Source of the DNA: CAZNUP01 sp964609775
Lineage (GTDB): Bacteria; Patescibacteriota; Microgenomatia; JAMCZE01
Reading direction: 5' to 3'
NCBI GenBank assembly: GCA_964609775.1
Contig: CAZSSJ010000008.1
Span: forward strand, 1-40,021
DNA length: 40,021 nt
Shown: one piece after another, positions 32,227-39,856 of the stretch
Numbering within the stretch: position 1 is the stretch's first letter
How the letters are laid out: the number at the start of each line of letters is the position of its first letter
Translations under genes and position numbers: made by a program
The notes under the pieces: generated by a model
Database searches by the model: none
The model's input: only the letters and a program-made list of their open reading frames with translations
Told to the model about the DNA's origin: nothing

Positions 32227-33282
32227 ATGAAATATCGAACGCTAGGAAAAACAGGTCTGAAAGTTTCCGAGATTGGAATGGGAACGTGGCAACTGGTTGG
32301 CGATGAAAACTCCTGGACAAAGCCTAATTTGGAGGAAAGCGAAAAATCCTTAAGTCGTTACGTTGAGTTGGGTGGGAACTTCATTGACACCGCATCGTCG
32401 TATGGCAGCTTCACCGGTCAAGCACCAGGAGAGCACCCTTCTGAAAAATTTATTGGCGAATTTCTCAAGAAAAATAAAATTTCACGGGATAAGGTAGTTA
32501 TCACTACTAAGGTTCACCCTAAAAACTGGACCTGGCCTGCTCATAAAGGCTCTAAGATTGAGAATGTTTTTCCTTCCGACCATATTACCCAGGTCGTTGA
32601 CGATTCACTAAAAAACCTAAAGTTGGATTATATTGATCTGGTCCAATTCCATGTTTGGCAAGATGAGTGGGCAAGGGAAAACATCTGGAAAGATACAATC
32701 CAAAAGATTATTCAATCAGGCAAAGTCCACTATTGGGGTATCTCCATCAATGACTTTCAGCCTAGCAATTGTTTACAGACTTTAGAAACAGGTTTAATTT
32801 CTACTATTCAGTTTATTTTTAATCTCTTTCACCAAAAACCAACAGAGAAATTATTTCCCTATGCTCTAAACAACAACATTGGTCTCATCGTCAGGGTCCC
32901 CATGGATGAAGGGGGATTGACAGGAAAATTTACCACACACACGACTTTCCTTGACGGCGACTTTAGAAAAGAATATTTTTCTCCCGAACACCTCGTAGAG
33001 CTTATTGAAAGGACAGATAAATTAAAAAAACTATTAAGTACCGAAGCCAAAAATCTTGTCGAATTAAATCTTCGCTATATCTTATCATTTGTTGCAGTTT
33101 CTACCGTTATTCCAGGGATGCGAAAGGTAAAATATGTTGAGGAAAACACTTCAATGTCAGATGACAGAGGCCTGACTCCCAAACTTCTTGAACAATTAAA
33201 AAATTATGCTTGGGAAAGAAATTTCTATCCTGAGTCCTGGCGTGACCCAGCTCTAAAGATGACTAACTATATTGAAACATAG
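32227..33282 (+). CDS. aldo/keto reductase
   Basis: A 351-residue NAD(P)H-dependent oxidoreductase of the (beta/alpha)8 AKR family. MKYRTLGKTGLKVSEIGMGTWQL is the family start; the catalytic tetrad is seen as Asp and Tyr in DTASSYG, Lys in ITTKV and His in VQFHVW; the C-terminal cofactor segment is STVIPGMRKVKYVEENT. The substrate is unknown. The gene is more AT-rich and uses A/T-ending codons more than its neighbours, which suggests a later acquisition. Confidence 0.9.
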   Translation: MKYRTLGKTGLKVSEIGMGTWQLVGDENSWTKPNLEESEKSLSRYVELGGNFIDTASSYGSFTGQAPGEHPSEKFIGEFLKKNKISRDKVVITTKVHPKNWTWPAHKGSKIENVFPSDHITQVVDDSLKNLKLDYIDLVQFHVWQDEWARENIWKDTIQKIIQSGKVHYWGISINDFQPSNCLQTLETGLISTIQFIFNLFHQKPTEKLFPYALNNNIGLIVRVPMDEGGLTGKFTTHTTFLDGDFRKEYFSPEHLVELIERTDKLKKLLSTEAKNLVELNLRYILSFVAVSTVIPGMRKVKYVEENTSMSDDRGLTPKLLEQLKNYAWERNFYPESWRDPALKMTNYIET

Positions 33283-33347
33283 ACCCTCTTGATTTTTGAA
33301 AGAAGAGGCGGTATGATCGCCTTAATTCTCCTGCCCCCACCATTTTT

Positions 33348-33749
33348 ATGCCAACCGAGTCCGTCGAAGAGCGAACCAAAACAACCACAACGTCCGAACC
33401 TTCGTGGGATGGCGATTCCTCAAGCGATACCATTCGAAAAATTGTTGCCGCCGTCATTGGCATCATCATAATTATTCTTCTCGTTCTTCTGGCTAAATGG
33501 GTCGGCGACAAGATTCGCGAAAGGTTTTTAACGCCGAAAACCCCGACTGCCACCACCCAGGAAATTCCCCCGGAAGACAGCACTCCTGTCAGCACCCCGA
33601 GCGGCACAACCTATCCGCCTTCTGGTCAGCCCCCCTATACCACCATTCCCGCCACCGGTCCCGAGGATTGGGCCTATGTTTTTCTGGCCCTTCTTGCCCT
33701 GACCGGTTTCTCCTCACTCCTTTTTGCCCGGAAATTGTCCTCCTCATAA
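33348..33749 (+). CDS. surface protein with LPxTG-like C-terminal signal
   Basis: A 133-residue protein. A disordered polar N-terminus (1-28), a membrane segment (IVAAVIGIIIIILLVLLAKWVG), a Thr/Pro-rich linker, then TIPATGPEDW followed by a hydrophobic stretch (YVFLALLALTGFSSLLF) and ARKLSSS. The end has the sortase-signal order motif-hydrophobic-basic, with IPATG for LPxTG. Having two membrane helices it could also be a plain hairpin membrane protein. No sortase gene is in the window. Confidence 0.6.
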   Translation: MPTESVEERTKTTTTSEPSWDGDSSSDTIRKIVAAVIGIIIIILLVLLAKWVGDKIRERFLTPKTPTATTQEIPPEDSTPVSTPSGTTYPPSGQPPYTTIPATGPEDWAYVFLALLALTGFSSLLFARKLSSS

Positions 33750-33772
33750 AAATTCCTGTTGACCGCGGGTGA

Positions 33773-33787
33773 TATACTTCTGTCATG
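33773..33787 (+). promoter_or_regulatory. extended -10 promoter, leaderless
   Basis: TGA then TATACT at 33773-33778, six bases before the ATG at 33785. Confidence 0.5.
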
Positions 33788-34303
33788 AACATTGTTGTTT
33801 CCGTTCTTGCTCTGATAATTCTTGGTGTCGGCCTCTATCAGCAAAGGAACGTAATCCTTAAACCCAAAAAAGTGACCCAAATCACCACCCCCACTGTCAC
33901 TAAAAGTGCCGTGTTATCAAAAAGCACAGCTTCAGGAGAAATTAAAGAAGCCACGCCAACAGCTGCGAAAACTCCGGAATCCAAACCGACCCCCAAATCA
34001 CCAGCTCCTTCTTCCGAAAATAATCTCGAGCAGTTTCGCTATCCGGGTAGCACTGTCGTAAACTCTTCGCCAACGTCTTTGTCACTGGAAAGCTCCGATA
34101 ACCCCGATTCAATCACCAATTGGTACAAAGATAAACTGAAAAGCCTTGGTTACAATGCCAACTCTTTTGTCACCACAAAATCTAACGACAAAATTGTGAA
34201 CAAACTCGTTAGTGCCGACGGCAATACTGAAATCCGAGTCGAAATCACCCGTAATCCGGGAGACAGCATCACAAAAACAACCGTCACGAAAAACTCCCCT
34301 TGA
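33785..34303 (+). CDS. hypothetical anchored protein
   Basis: A 172-residue protein. N-terminal anchor (MNIVVSVLALIILGVGLY), a Thr/Pro/Lys/Ser-rich linker (25-80), and a C-terminal alpha-beta domain of about 85 residues (FRYPGSTVVNSSPTSLSLES...ITNWYKDKLKSLGY...NTEIRVEITRN). The last part resembles small extracytoplasmic domains with a YxDKLxxxGY helix; I cannot name a family. Its stop overlaps a consensus -35. Confidence 0.6.
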   Translation: MNIVVSVLALIILGVGLYQQRNVILKPKKVTQITTPTVTKSAVLSKSTASGEIKEATPTAAKTPESKPTPKSPAPSSENNLEQFRYPGSTVVNSSPTSLSLESSDNPDSITNWYKDKLKSLGYNANSFVTTKSNDKIVNKLVSADGNTEIRVEITRNPGDSITKTTVTKNSP

Positions 34304-34328
34304 CACTGCTAAACCACGTTGTTAAGAT
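34300..34328 (+). promoter_or_regulatory. sigma70-type promoter just before a terminator
   Basis: TTGACA (34300-34305), 17 bases, TAAGAT (34323-34328). Start expected near 34335, eight bases before the terminator stem. Confidence 0.65.
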
Positions 34329-34342
34329 AGCGCCTGACAACT

Positions 34343-34367
34343 GCCCCAAGTCTGGGGCTTTTTTTTT
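34343..34367 (+). terminator. intrinsic terminator/attenuator
   Basis: GCCCCA-AGTC-TGGGGC stem-loop followed by nine Ts (34359-34367), ten bases before the ATG at 34377. It ends the upstream gene and would also stop the transcript from 34300. Confidence 0.85.
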
Positions 34368-34376
34368 GGATTAAAT

Positions 34377-35003
34377 ATGACCATGCCAACAAACCTCACA
34401 AATTCAAGATTAAAGTCGCTCTTCGCTTCCAGTGATAGAAAAACCCGGCTCAAAAAACTTCTTCCGGTCATCATTCTCTTTGGTGTCATAATTTTTGCCC
34501 TATCTATGATTATTAGATTCGTTCAATCGGCCACCTCTGCCGGATCAAACGGCAGTGACAGCCGAGTCGAGCTTAAAGCTGCCAGGGGAAAAGTTACTTT
34601 GAATAAAACCTATGGATTTCCCATCACCGACGACAAGGGCAGAGAAATTACCAAGCTGAAATTTCTTCTCGATTCGGCCGAGCTTCGGGACGAAATCATC
34701 TTGCGCGGTCAAAAAGCCGTTTCCCTCAAAGGCCGAACCTACTTGATCGTCTCCCTTAAACTTACTAACAGCACCGACAAATTCATTAATATCAACGTTC
34801 GCAACTACATCCGCCTCAACACTAGCAGCAATAGGGACGAGTGGACCGCCGCCGAAATCTATAATGATCCGGTCGAGGTTCAGCCCCAATCAACCAAACT
34901 CACCCGACTCGGTTTCCCCATTAGCGACACCGATAAAGACATCAAAATCCGGGCCGGGGACCTAAACGGCGAAAAAGAAACCATCCCTCTAAATTTTAAA
35001 TAA
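34377..35003 (+). CDS. membrane-anchored beta-sandwich protein (DUF4352-like)
   Basis: A 208-residue protein. Basic start, membrane segment LPVIILFGVIIFALSMIIRF (about 29-48), then an extracytoplasmic beta domain (65-208) with GRTYLIVSLKLTNSTDKFININVRNYIRL and a final strand set, similar to the immunoglobulin-like DUF4352 domains that follow a TM in many Gram-positives. Expression must pass the terminator at 34343-34367. The DUF2292 gene starts three bases later. Confidence 0.65.
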   Translation: MTMPTNLTNSRLKSLFASSDRKTRLKKLLPVIILFGVIIFALSMIIRFVQSATSAGSNGSDSRVELKAARGKVTLNKTYGFPITDDKGREITKLKFLLDSAELRDEIILRGQKAVSLKGRTYLIVSLKLTNSTDKFININVRNYIRLNTSSNRDEWTAAEIYNDPVEVQPQSTKLTRLGFPISDTDKDIKIRAGDLNGEKETIPLNFK

Positions 35004-35005
35004 CC

Positions 35006-35191
35006 ATGGGCAACAACCCTAAGAAGACGTCATTTCTGGACGAAATCCAAGCCGCTCTCCAAACCATTCGCTTTGGCAGTGTGGAAATTTACGTCCAAGA
35101 CGGCGTTGTCACTCAGGTGACGGTCCGTAACATCAAAAAAACCAAAGTTGACCTTGGTAAAGAAGCAAAATCTTCCAAAAGTTCCAAATGA
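35006..35191 (+). CDS. DUF2292 family small protein (YezD-like)
   Basis: A 61-residue protein; IQAALQTIRFGSVEIYVQDGVVTQVTVRNIKKT is the complete DUF2292 signature, a small beta-hairpin domain of unknown function. A short basic tail of Lys/Ser follows. It lies in the same operon as the preceding gene (three-base gap). Confidence 0.85.
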   Translation: MGNNPKKTSFLDEIQAALQTIRFGSVEIYVQDGVVTQVTVRNIKKTKVDLGKEAKSSKSSK

Positions 35192-35266
35192 GAGCCGGGC
35201 TTAGTTGTGTAGACCTTATAATAACAGCAAATAAGTCAAATCTGTTCACACTTATGCAATAGGGTA

Positions 35267-35295
35267 TTGACAAAATAATTTTTTATGCAAATAAT
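35267..35295 (+). promoter_or_regulatory. sigma70-type promoter for the first repeat-protein gene
   Basis: TTGACA (35267-35272), 17 bases, AATAAT (35290-35295). Expected start near 35302, giving a 5' leader of about 260 bases. Confidence 0.6.
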
Positions 35296-35301
35296 GTCCT
35301 T

Positions 35302-35564
35302 GTTCATAGTCGAAACTATAAAAATTTCTGCCACCGCCTGTCCCAACAACTGAAAGAAAAATTAAATAACTAGAGCTTACCGCAAACGGAGGCTTCTTTA
35401 CCTGATCCCGAGCATAGTCGAGGGACGGGTCAAGACGCCTCCGTTTTTTTGATTTAAATTTGTCATCGGGACCCGATCCGATCGGGGATGACAAAGGAAA
35501 ACGGAGAAATTTCGGAGTGCTTTCCGCCCGAGGCGGAAAAAATTGGAAGGGGGTGAAAAGTAAA
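35302..35564 (+). promoter_or_regulatory. structured leader with internal terminator
   Basis: The 373 bases between 35191 and 35565 carry no gene. In the leader: an intrinsic terminator (35384-35450), then a strong hairpin with TTGTCATC/GATGACAA outer arms and CCCGAT/ATCGGG inner arms (35460-35494), then AAAACGGAG (35498-35506) that is complementary to CTCCGTTTT of the terminator, then TTTCCGCC/GGCGGAAA (35521-35539). The Shine-Dalgarno GGAAGGGGGTGA ends eight bases before the ATG. The order suggests transcription attenuation, though the ligand or trigger is unknown. Confidence 0.55.
35384..35450 (+). terminator. intrinsic terminator inside the leader
   Basis: Ten-base stem AAACGGAGGC/GCCTCCGTTT (35384-35393/35437-35446) with a T-run to 35450; the loop holds a second partial palindrome (CCCGAGCATAGTCGAGGG). 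Confidence 0.85.
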
Positions 35565-36806
35565 ATGACACAATTAAAAAAACAAATTACTGGCGCTCTC
35601 ACAATCGGCCTTATGGTTGCCCAACTTTTGGCTCCCGTGGCCGCTTACGCTGAAGACGGCATTAATCTGACAATCAGTGGCAACGGAGCACAATCAACTT
35701 CTGTTGAAAATGTCGCCGTTGTTAACACCACCACGGTTAGCCAAACTAACACTTCCAATGTCACAAACAATGTTGACTCGAAGTCCAATAGTGGTGGCAA
35801 TGATGCCAACTACAACACCGGCGGTGACGTCGCTGTGATAACCGGAAAGGCAACATCCAATGTTGATGTCCTTAACGATTTGAACAAAAACATCGCTACC
35901 GTTGATTGTTGTGAGCCCGCTTCCACAACCGTAACTATTGATGGCAATGGCTACCAAACGAAGAACGATGTTAATCTTTCCCAGACAAATACCAACGCCT
36001 TGGTGCAAACCAACGTGGCAAATGTCTTGAATAACGTTGATTCTAAAGCCAACAGTGGCTGGAATGATGCTAAATATAACACTGGCGGAGACACCACCAT
36101 CATAACTGGTGATGCTGAAGCTGGGGCTGAAGTCGCCACTCACGCTAATACCAACGTCGGAATGATCGGAGAACCCCTCGTCGGTGGAAACAATGGAGGA
36201 GTCTCCTTGTGGATCACTGGCAATGGTGCCAACTCTGACAATAGCATCGCCTTAGCACTCGCTAAAGCCAACACTATTGCTCAAACCAACGTTGCTAACA
36301 TCACCAATGATGTTTACGCCAAAGCCAATTCCGGTGGAAACGACGCCAACGGTAATACCGGCGGCGATGTTGCCATCATCACTGGCAAGGCTGACGCCAT
36401 GGTCGGAGTTGATAACGATGTCAACTTCAACTGGGCAGACGTTGACTGTGGCTGCATAACGAACGTCGAGGGGAAAATTGCTGGCAATGGCTACATGTCT
36501 AAAAATGACATCAATGCCTCTCTGACTAGCTATCTCTATGACGCTCAATTGAACACGGCCAACCTTCTCAACGACGTGGACGCTAAAGCCAAGTCTGGCT
36601 ACAACGATGCCAACTACAACACCGGACCCGTCTTGGACGATCCCGTGGTCATCATGACCGGGGCAGCTTCCTCGTCAACCGAGGTTGCTAATTCCACCAA
36701 CACTAATGTCTACGGGCAAGGGGTTTTCCCCCTTCCTCCTATGCCAGAAGTTGATTGGGATTTCGACCTGGGATGGTCTTGGTTTTTAGGCTGGATGCAT
36801 TCATAA
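35565..36806 (+). CDS. secreted NTGGD-repeat protein A
   Basis: A 413-residue protein. Start ATG 35565 is set by a strong Shine-Dalgarno site and a standard signal peptide (MTQLKKQITGALTIGLMVAQ... cut near AYA-ED). The mature part is four repeats of about 90 residues: a strand I-x-GNG, a Gln/Thr/Asn stretch ending NxxNNVDSKANSG, NDANYNTGGDxxIITGxA, then VxNxxNxN. Cys occurs only at the ends of repeats 1 and 3 (DCCEP, DCGC). The tail is aromatic (DWDFDLGWSWFLGW) with no membrane anchor, so it is released or bound by partners. The Asn/Gly periodicity predicts a beta-solenoid or amyloid-like fibre (inference). No family I can name. Confidence 0.8.
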   Translation: MTQLKKQITGALTIGLMVAQLLAPVAAYAEDGINLTISGNGAQSTSVENVAVVNTTTVSQTNTSNVTNNVDSKSNSGGNDANYNTGGDVAVITGKATSNVDVLNDLNKNIATVDCCEPASTTVTIDGNGYQTKNDVNLSQTNTNALVQTNVANVLNNVDSKANSGWNDAKYNTGGDTTIITGDAEAGAEVATHANTNVGMIGEPLVGGNNGGVSLWITGNGANSDNSIALALAKANTIAQTNVANITNDVYAKANSGGNDANGNTGGDVAIITGKADAMVGVDNDVNFNWADVDCGCITNVEGKIAGNGYMSKNDINASLTSYLYDAQLNTANLLNDVDAKAKSGYNDANYNTGPVLDDPVVIMTGAASSSTEVANSTNTNVYGQGVFPLPPMPEVDWDFDLGWSWFLGWMHS

Positions 36807-36819
36807 ACGCTTTTGGTCC

Positions 36820-36866
36820 GTAGGGGCTCTTTGCCAAGCACTTCAGCAAAGACCCCTACGACCGAA
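36820..36866. repeat. long hairpin between repeat-protein genes
   Basis: GGTC-c-GTAGGGG-c-TCTTTGC pairs with GCAAAGACCCCTACGACC: 18 base pairs with two bulged C and an 11-base loop. No T-run follows, so it is more likely an RNA-processing or stability element than a terminator. Confidence 0.7.
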
Positions 36867-36909
36867 AGAAGTCTAAAAATACTAGTAATTAAAAAAAATT
36901 AAAAAACTA

Positions 36910-39129
36910 ATGAAAAAAATTAAAACCAAACTTGCTAAAACCCTGACAATTTTCTTAATTTTTATCCTTCTGCTTGGTCAAGGACTCACGAATAATTTTG
37001 TTCGGGCTGAAGATGTCTTGCCCCTGACTCCTCCGACCCCGCCGGCAGAAGTCGTGGTCGCCCCGGTTGATCCCGTCGCCCCGGCTGCTCCCACGCAGCC
37101 GGACACTAATAATATTATTGCTCCGACCTCGCCGACGGCCCCTTCTTCTCCAACACCGGTGGAAACCAACGAGACAAAGGACACCAACCATAATAGTGAT
37201 CCAAACTCCGAAAATTCAGATCAGGCGCCGGCAAAGGCCACGCCCACTGGGGAGACTTCCACCATCGATCCGGGAACAAGCACCATTGACACTGGCGATG
37301 CTGATAACAGCGCTGCCCTAATCGCCACAGGTAATGATAATCTTTCAACCTCGGGACAAGCTGGAGCATCAGGCGGCGGGGTCAGTGTCACTAGTGCCAA
37401 CAACGGTTCGGCCTCAAACAATAGTGGGTCAGCAACAATCGTCAATAATACCAATACCAACCAGAACAATGCTGCGAATTTAGACAACGGTCTCAACCTG
37501 CAAACAACAACGGGCCAGAACTGGGGAAGCGCTAACGTCGGGGATACCAATATCACGACCGGTGATGCCAACACTTCCGGAACAATTATTAGTGCCGTCA
37601 ACACCAATGTCGCTGGCGTCATGGTCTCGGAGTTTAATGTTGCTGATGACCACGTTGGAGACATTGTCCTGGATTTTGGGGCCAATTGCGTCTCCGGTTG
37701 CGCCACCAGCGATGTTCAGGTAGAAAATGCCACTAATGGAGCCGACTCGACTAATAATGCTTCCGCCAGTGCCATAAGTAGCGACACCACTTTTCAAAGT
37801 AACGATGCCACCGTCGAAAATTCCCTCGTTTTGGGGGCCAATTCCGGCGACAACAAAGCCAATTTCAATACCGGTGGGGATTCTACCATCCAAACTGGGA
37901 ATGCCAATGTCTCGGGTAATGTTTTAACTTTTGCCAATAATAATTTGGCTGGGAATGTCGTCTATGGGGTTGTGAACATCTATGGTGATCTTCAGGGAGA
38001 CATCATCTTTCCCGAAGAGCAACTGACCGTTTGTTGCGGCGGAAATTTGGCCGCTTCGAACACGGCAAACGGAACCGGTTCTGCCAACACCGCAGCTGCT
38101 TCCGAGACAAACAACACCACTACGACTCAAGGAAACGCTGCGACGATCACAAACAATCTCGACCTAGCCGGTACCACGGGCGGAAACGACGCCAATTTCA
38201 ACACTAACGGCGACTCGACTGTCATTACCGGAACATCTGACGTCTCAGCTAACGTCGTGAATGTCACCAATAGTAACGTTGACGGTGGCAACATGTGGCT
38301 CGTTCTCATTAACAATGCCGGGCAGTGGGTCGGCAAGCTCATCGGCGGCGACGGCAACATGGCCGCCTCTGACGGGACGGTTTTGATCATGGGACCAGAT
38401 GGCCAAATCACCGCTTCCAATAATGGTAATGGAGCTGGTTCGAGCAACACTTCCAATGCCAGTTCCATTAGTAGTACCAACACAACTCAGACTAACAACG
38501 CCAATATTACCAACAACGTTCAGCTGACAGCTAACACCGGCGGCAACTCCACCAGTTTCAACACCGGCGGGGACAACACCATCATCACCGGCGAAGCCAA
38601 AATCGTGGCTAACATGGTCAACTTTGTCAACAACAACATCACCGGTGGCGGCAAACTCTTTGTCACCGTCGTCAATGTTTTTGGCAGTTGGGTGGGTGAC
38701 TTCCTCACCCCCGGACAGCACAAAGAAGCCCAAAATGATTCCGCTTCCAACGACGGTGCTAACCACCTGGGGGGTGACAATGGCCAAAGCGGGAGCAGCG
38801 AAAGCTCCTCAGAAAACACTATCCAAACACCTGCGACAACCACCACCACCCAAGTCGCCACTGGTCAAGTGGCCGCAGCGATCGCCGATCCGAAAAATTC
38901 CGTTGTTTCCGGAGCCGCCACTCCCTTCTCGGGTTTAGTTGCTGGAGCCAATACTCTCAATTCCAATGCCCAGCCGTCTCTAACTGCCGGCCAAAAAGCT
39001 TCCCCCGTTAATAACAAGATCAAGATCAATCTTGCCTACTTGTTACTCGCGGTTCCATTTGTTATACTCCTTCGCATCAGGAAAAATCTGGCAAAAATTT
39101 ATACCAAGCTGCTCTCTGTCCTCCTGTAA
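36910..39129 (+). CDS. secreted NTGGD-repeat protein B with C-terminal anchor
   Basis: A 739-residue protein. Signal peptide 1-33 (cut near VRA-ED); Pro/Ala/Thr-rich spacer (34-125); then four to five repeats of about 115 residues with N-x-GD-x-x-IxTGxA (NVGDTNITTGDA, NTGGDSTIQTGNA, NTNGDSTVITGTS, NTGGDNTIITGEA). Each repeat ends in a hydrophobic strand pair such as VYGVVNIYGDLQGDI or LFVTVVNVFGSWVGDF. Cys pairs: CVSGC, CCGG. The C-terminus has a membrane helix INLAYLLLAVPFVILL and a basic tail, so it is cell-attached. Together with proteins A and C it probably builds a surface layer or fibre. Start is the first ATG, before a standard signal peptide. Confidence 0.8.
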   Translation: MKKIKTKLAKTLTIFLIFILLLGQGLTNNFVRAEDVLPLTPPTPPAEVVVAPVDPVAPAAPTQPDTNNIIAPTSPTAPSSPTPVETNETKDTNHNSDPNSENSDQAPAKATPTGETSTIDPGTSTIDTGDADNSAALIATGNDNLSTSGQAGASGGGVSVTSANNGSASNNSGSATIVNNTNTNQNNAANLDNGLNLQTTTGQNWGSANVGDTNITTGDANTSGTIISAVNTNVAGVMVSEFNVADDHVGDIVLDFGANCVSGCATSDVQVENATNGADSTNNASASAISSDTTFQSNDATVENSLVLGANSGDNKANFNTGGDSTIQTGNANVSGNVLTFANNNLAGNVVYGVVNIYGDLQGDIIFPEEQLTVCCGGNLAASNTANGTGSANTAAASETNNTTTTQGNAATITNNLDLAGTTGGNDANFNTNGDSTVITGTSDVSANVVNVTNSNVDGGNMWLVLINNAGQWVGKLIGGDGNMAASDGTVLIMGPDGQITASNNGNGAGSSNTSNASSISSTNTTQTNNANITNNVQLTANTGGNSTSFNTGGDNTIITGEAKIVANMVNFVNNNITGGGKLFVTVVNVFGSWVGDFLTPGQHKEAQNDSASNDGANHLGGDNGQSGSSESSSENTIQTPATTTTTQVATGQVAAAIADPKNSVVSGAATPFSGLVAGANTLNSNAQPSLTAGQKASPVNNKIKINLAYLLLAVPFVILLRIRKNLAKIYTKLLSVLL

Positions 39130-39130
39130 T

Positions 39131-39252
39131 TTAAATGACGTCCTCTCCGCTACTCTCGTGCGGAGTATCCTTCAGGATACGAAGGCCGTCTTTTCCGTTC
39201 GCATTCATCCCCGATTGTCATCGGGGTACTCTGCGAGCAGTAAAATAATTAA
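39131..39252 (-). repeat. dispersed structured element, copy 2
   Basis: Fills the gap between repeat-protein genes B and C, in reverse orientation to copy 1 (735-852). On the minus strand: ATTATTTTACTGCTCGCAG, AGTACC, first hairpin CCCCGAT/ATCGGGG, GGATGAATGCGAACGGAAAAG (18 or more bases identical to copy 1), second hairpin GTATCCT/AGGATAC, third hairpin CTCCGC/GCGGAG. Confidence 0.75.
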
Positions 39253-39286
39253 GTTCTTCTTAGAGCCTTGGGTAAGAAGATGATAC

Positions 39287-39856
39287 GTGAACAAAAAAGC
39301 ACTGGTCTTCTCCCTTGCTGCCTTATTTGTCCTCATTCTTGGCGCCTCGGTCGTCCGGGCGGAAACATTTAAAATTTTTGGAAACGCCGCCGACACGAAT
39401 AACACTGTCAATTTCCAGAACACTAACACCACGATTGTCACCCAAGAAGACAACTCTCAGGTGAATAACCAAACGGGTGGCCAAGCTGATACTGGTGGTA
39501 ATTCCGCCTCCGGAAACACTGGCGGCGCAACCGTGATCACTGGCGATGCGACGGTCAAGACCACGGTAACAAACAATGCCAACGGCAACGCGGCTGAAAC
39601 GACCTGCAAGACTTGTCCAAAACCTCCAGTGCCTTCCCCCTCACCAAGCCCATCACCTTCCCCATCTCCATCAGCGGGTGATGGTGATGGAGGCGGCGGC
39701 AATGGCGGCGGCGGGGGAGTTGGCGGTGAAGTTGCCGGCCCGGCCGTTCTCGGACTCTCACCAGCCAGTGGTGAAAACCCCGGGCAATATCTCTTCTATT
39801 CTTTCGGCCTGTTATGCCTAGGTCTAGGAAGCAAACTGCTTCTTCTCAGAAAGTAA
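39287..39856 (+). CDS. secreted NTGGD-repeat protein C with sorting-like C-terminus
   Basis: A 189-residue protein starting at GTG 39287. Signal peptide 1-25 (VRA-ET); one repeat unit with FQNTNTTIVTQEDNSQVNNQ, NTGGATVITGDA and VTNNANGNA; CKTCPKP; a PSPSPSPSPS linker; a Gly-rich stretch; then LGLSPASGE, a hydrophobic segment and LLLLRK. It looks like a single-repeat cell-anchored subunit, perhaps the base to which proteins A and B attach through like-like repeat contacts (inference). Confidence 0.75.
   Translation: MNKKALVFSLAALFVLILGASVVRAETFKIFGNAADTNNTVNFQNTNTTIVTQEDNSQVNNQTGGQADTGGNSASGNTGGATVITGDATVKTTVTNNANGNAAETTCKTCPKPPVPSPSPSPSPSPSPSAGDGDGGGGNGGGGGVGGEVAGPAVLGLSPASGENPGQYLFYSFGLLCLGLGSKLLLLRK

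Noticed and set aside
35565..36806. Assignment of the repeat proteins to curli (CsgA) or RTX toxins
   Set aside because: Curlin repeats are about 22 residues with S-x5-Q-x-G-x-G-N-x-A-x3-Q, and RTX has GGxGxDxUx nonapeptides; neither period nor motif matches.
36958..38861. Several long open frames on the minus strand of repeat protein B
   Set aside because: The repeat composition (few stop-like triplets on the reverse strand) explains them; they are repetitive shadows.
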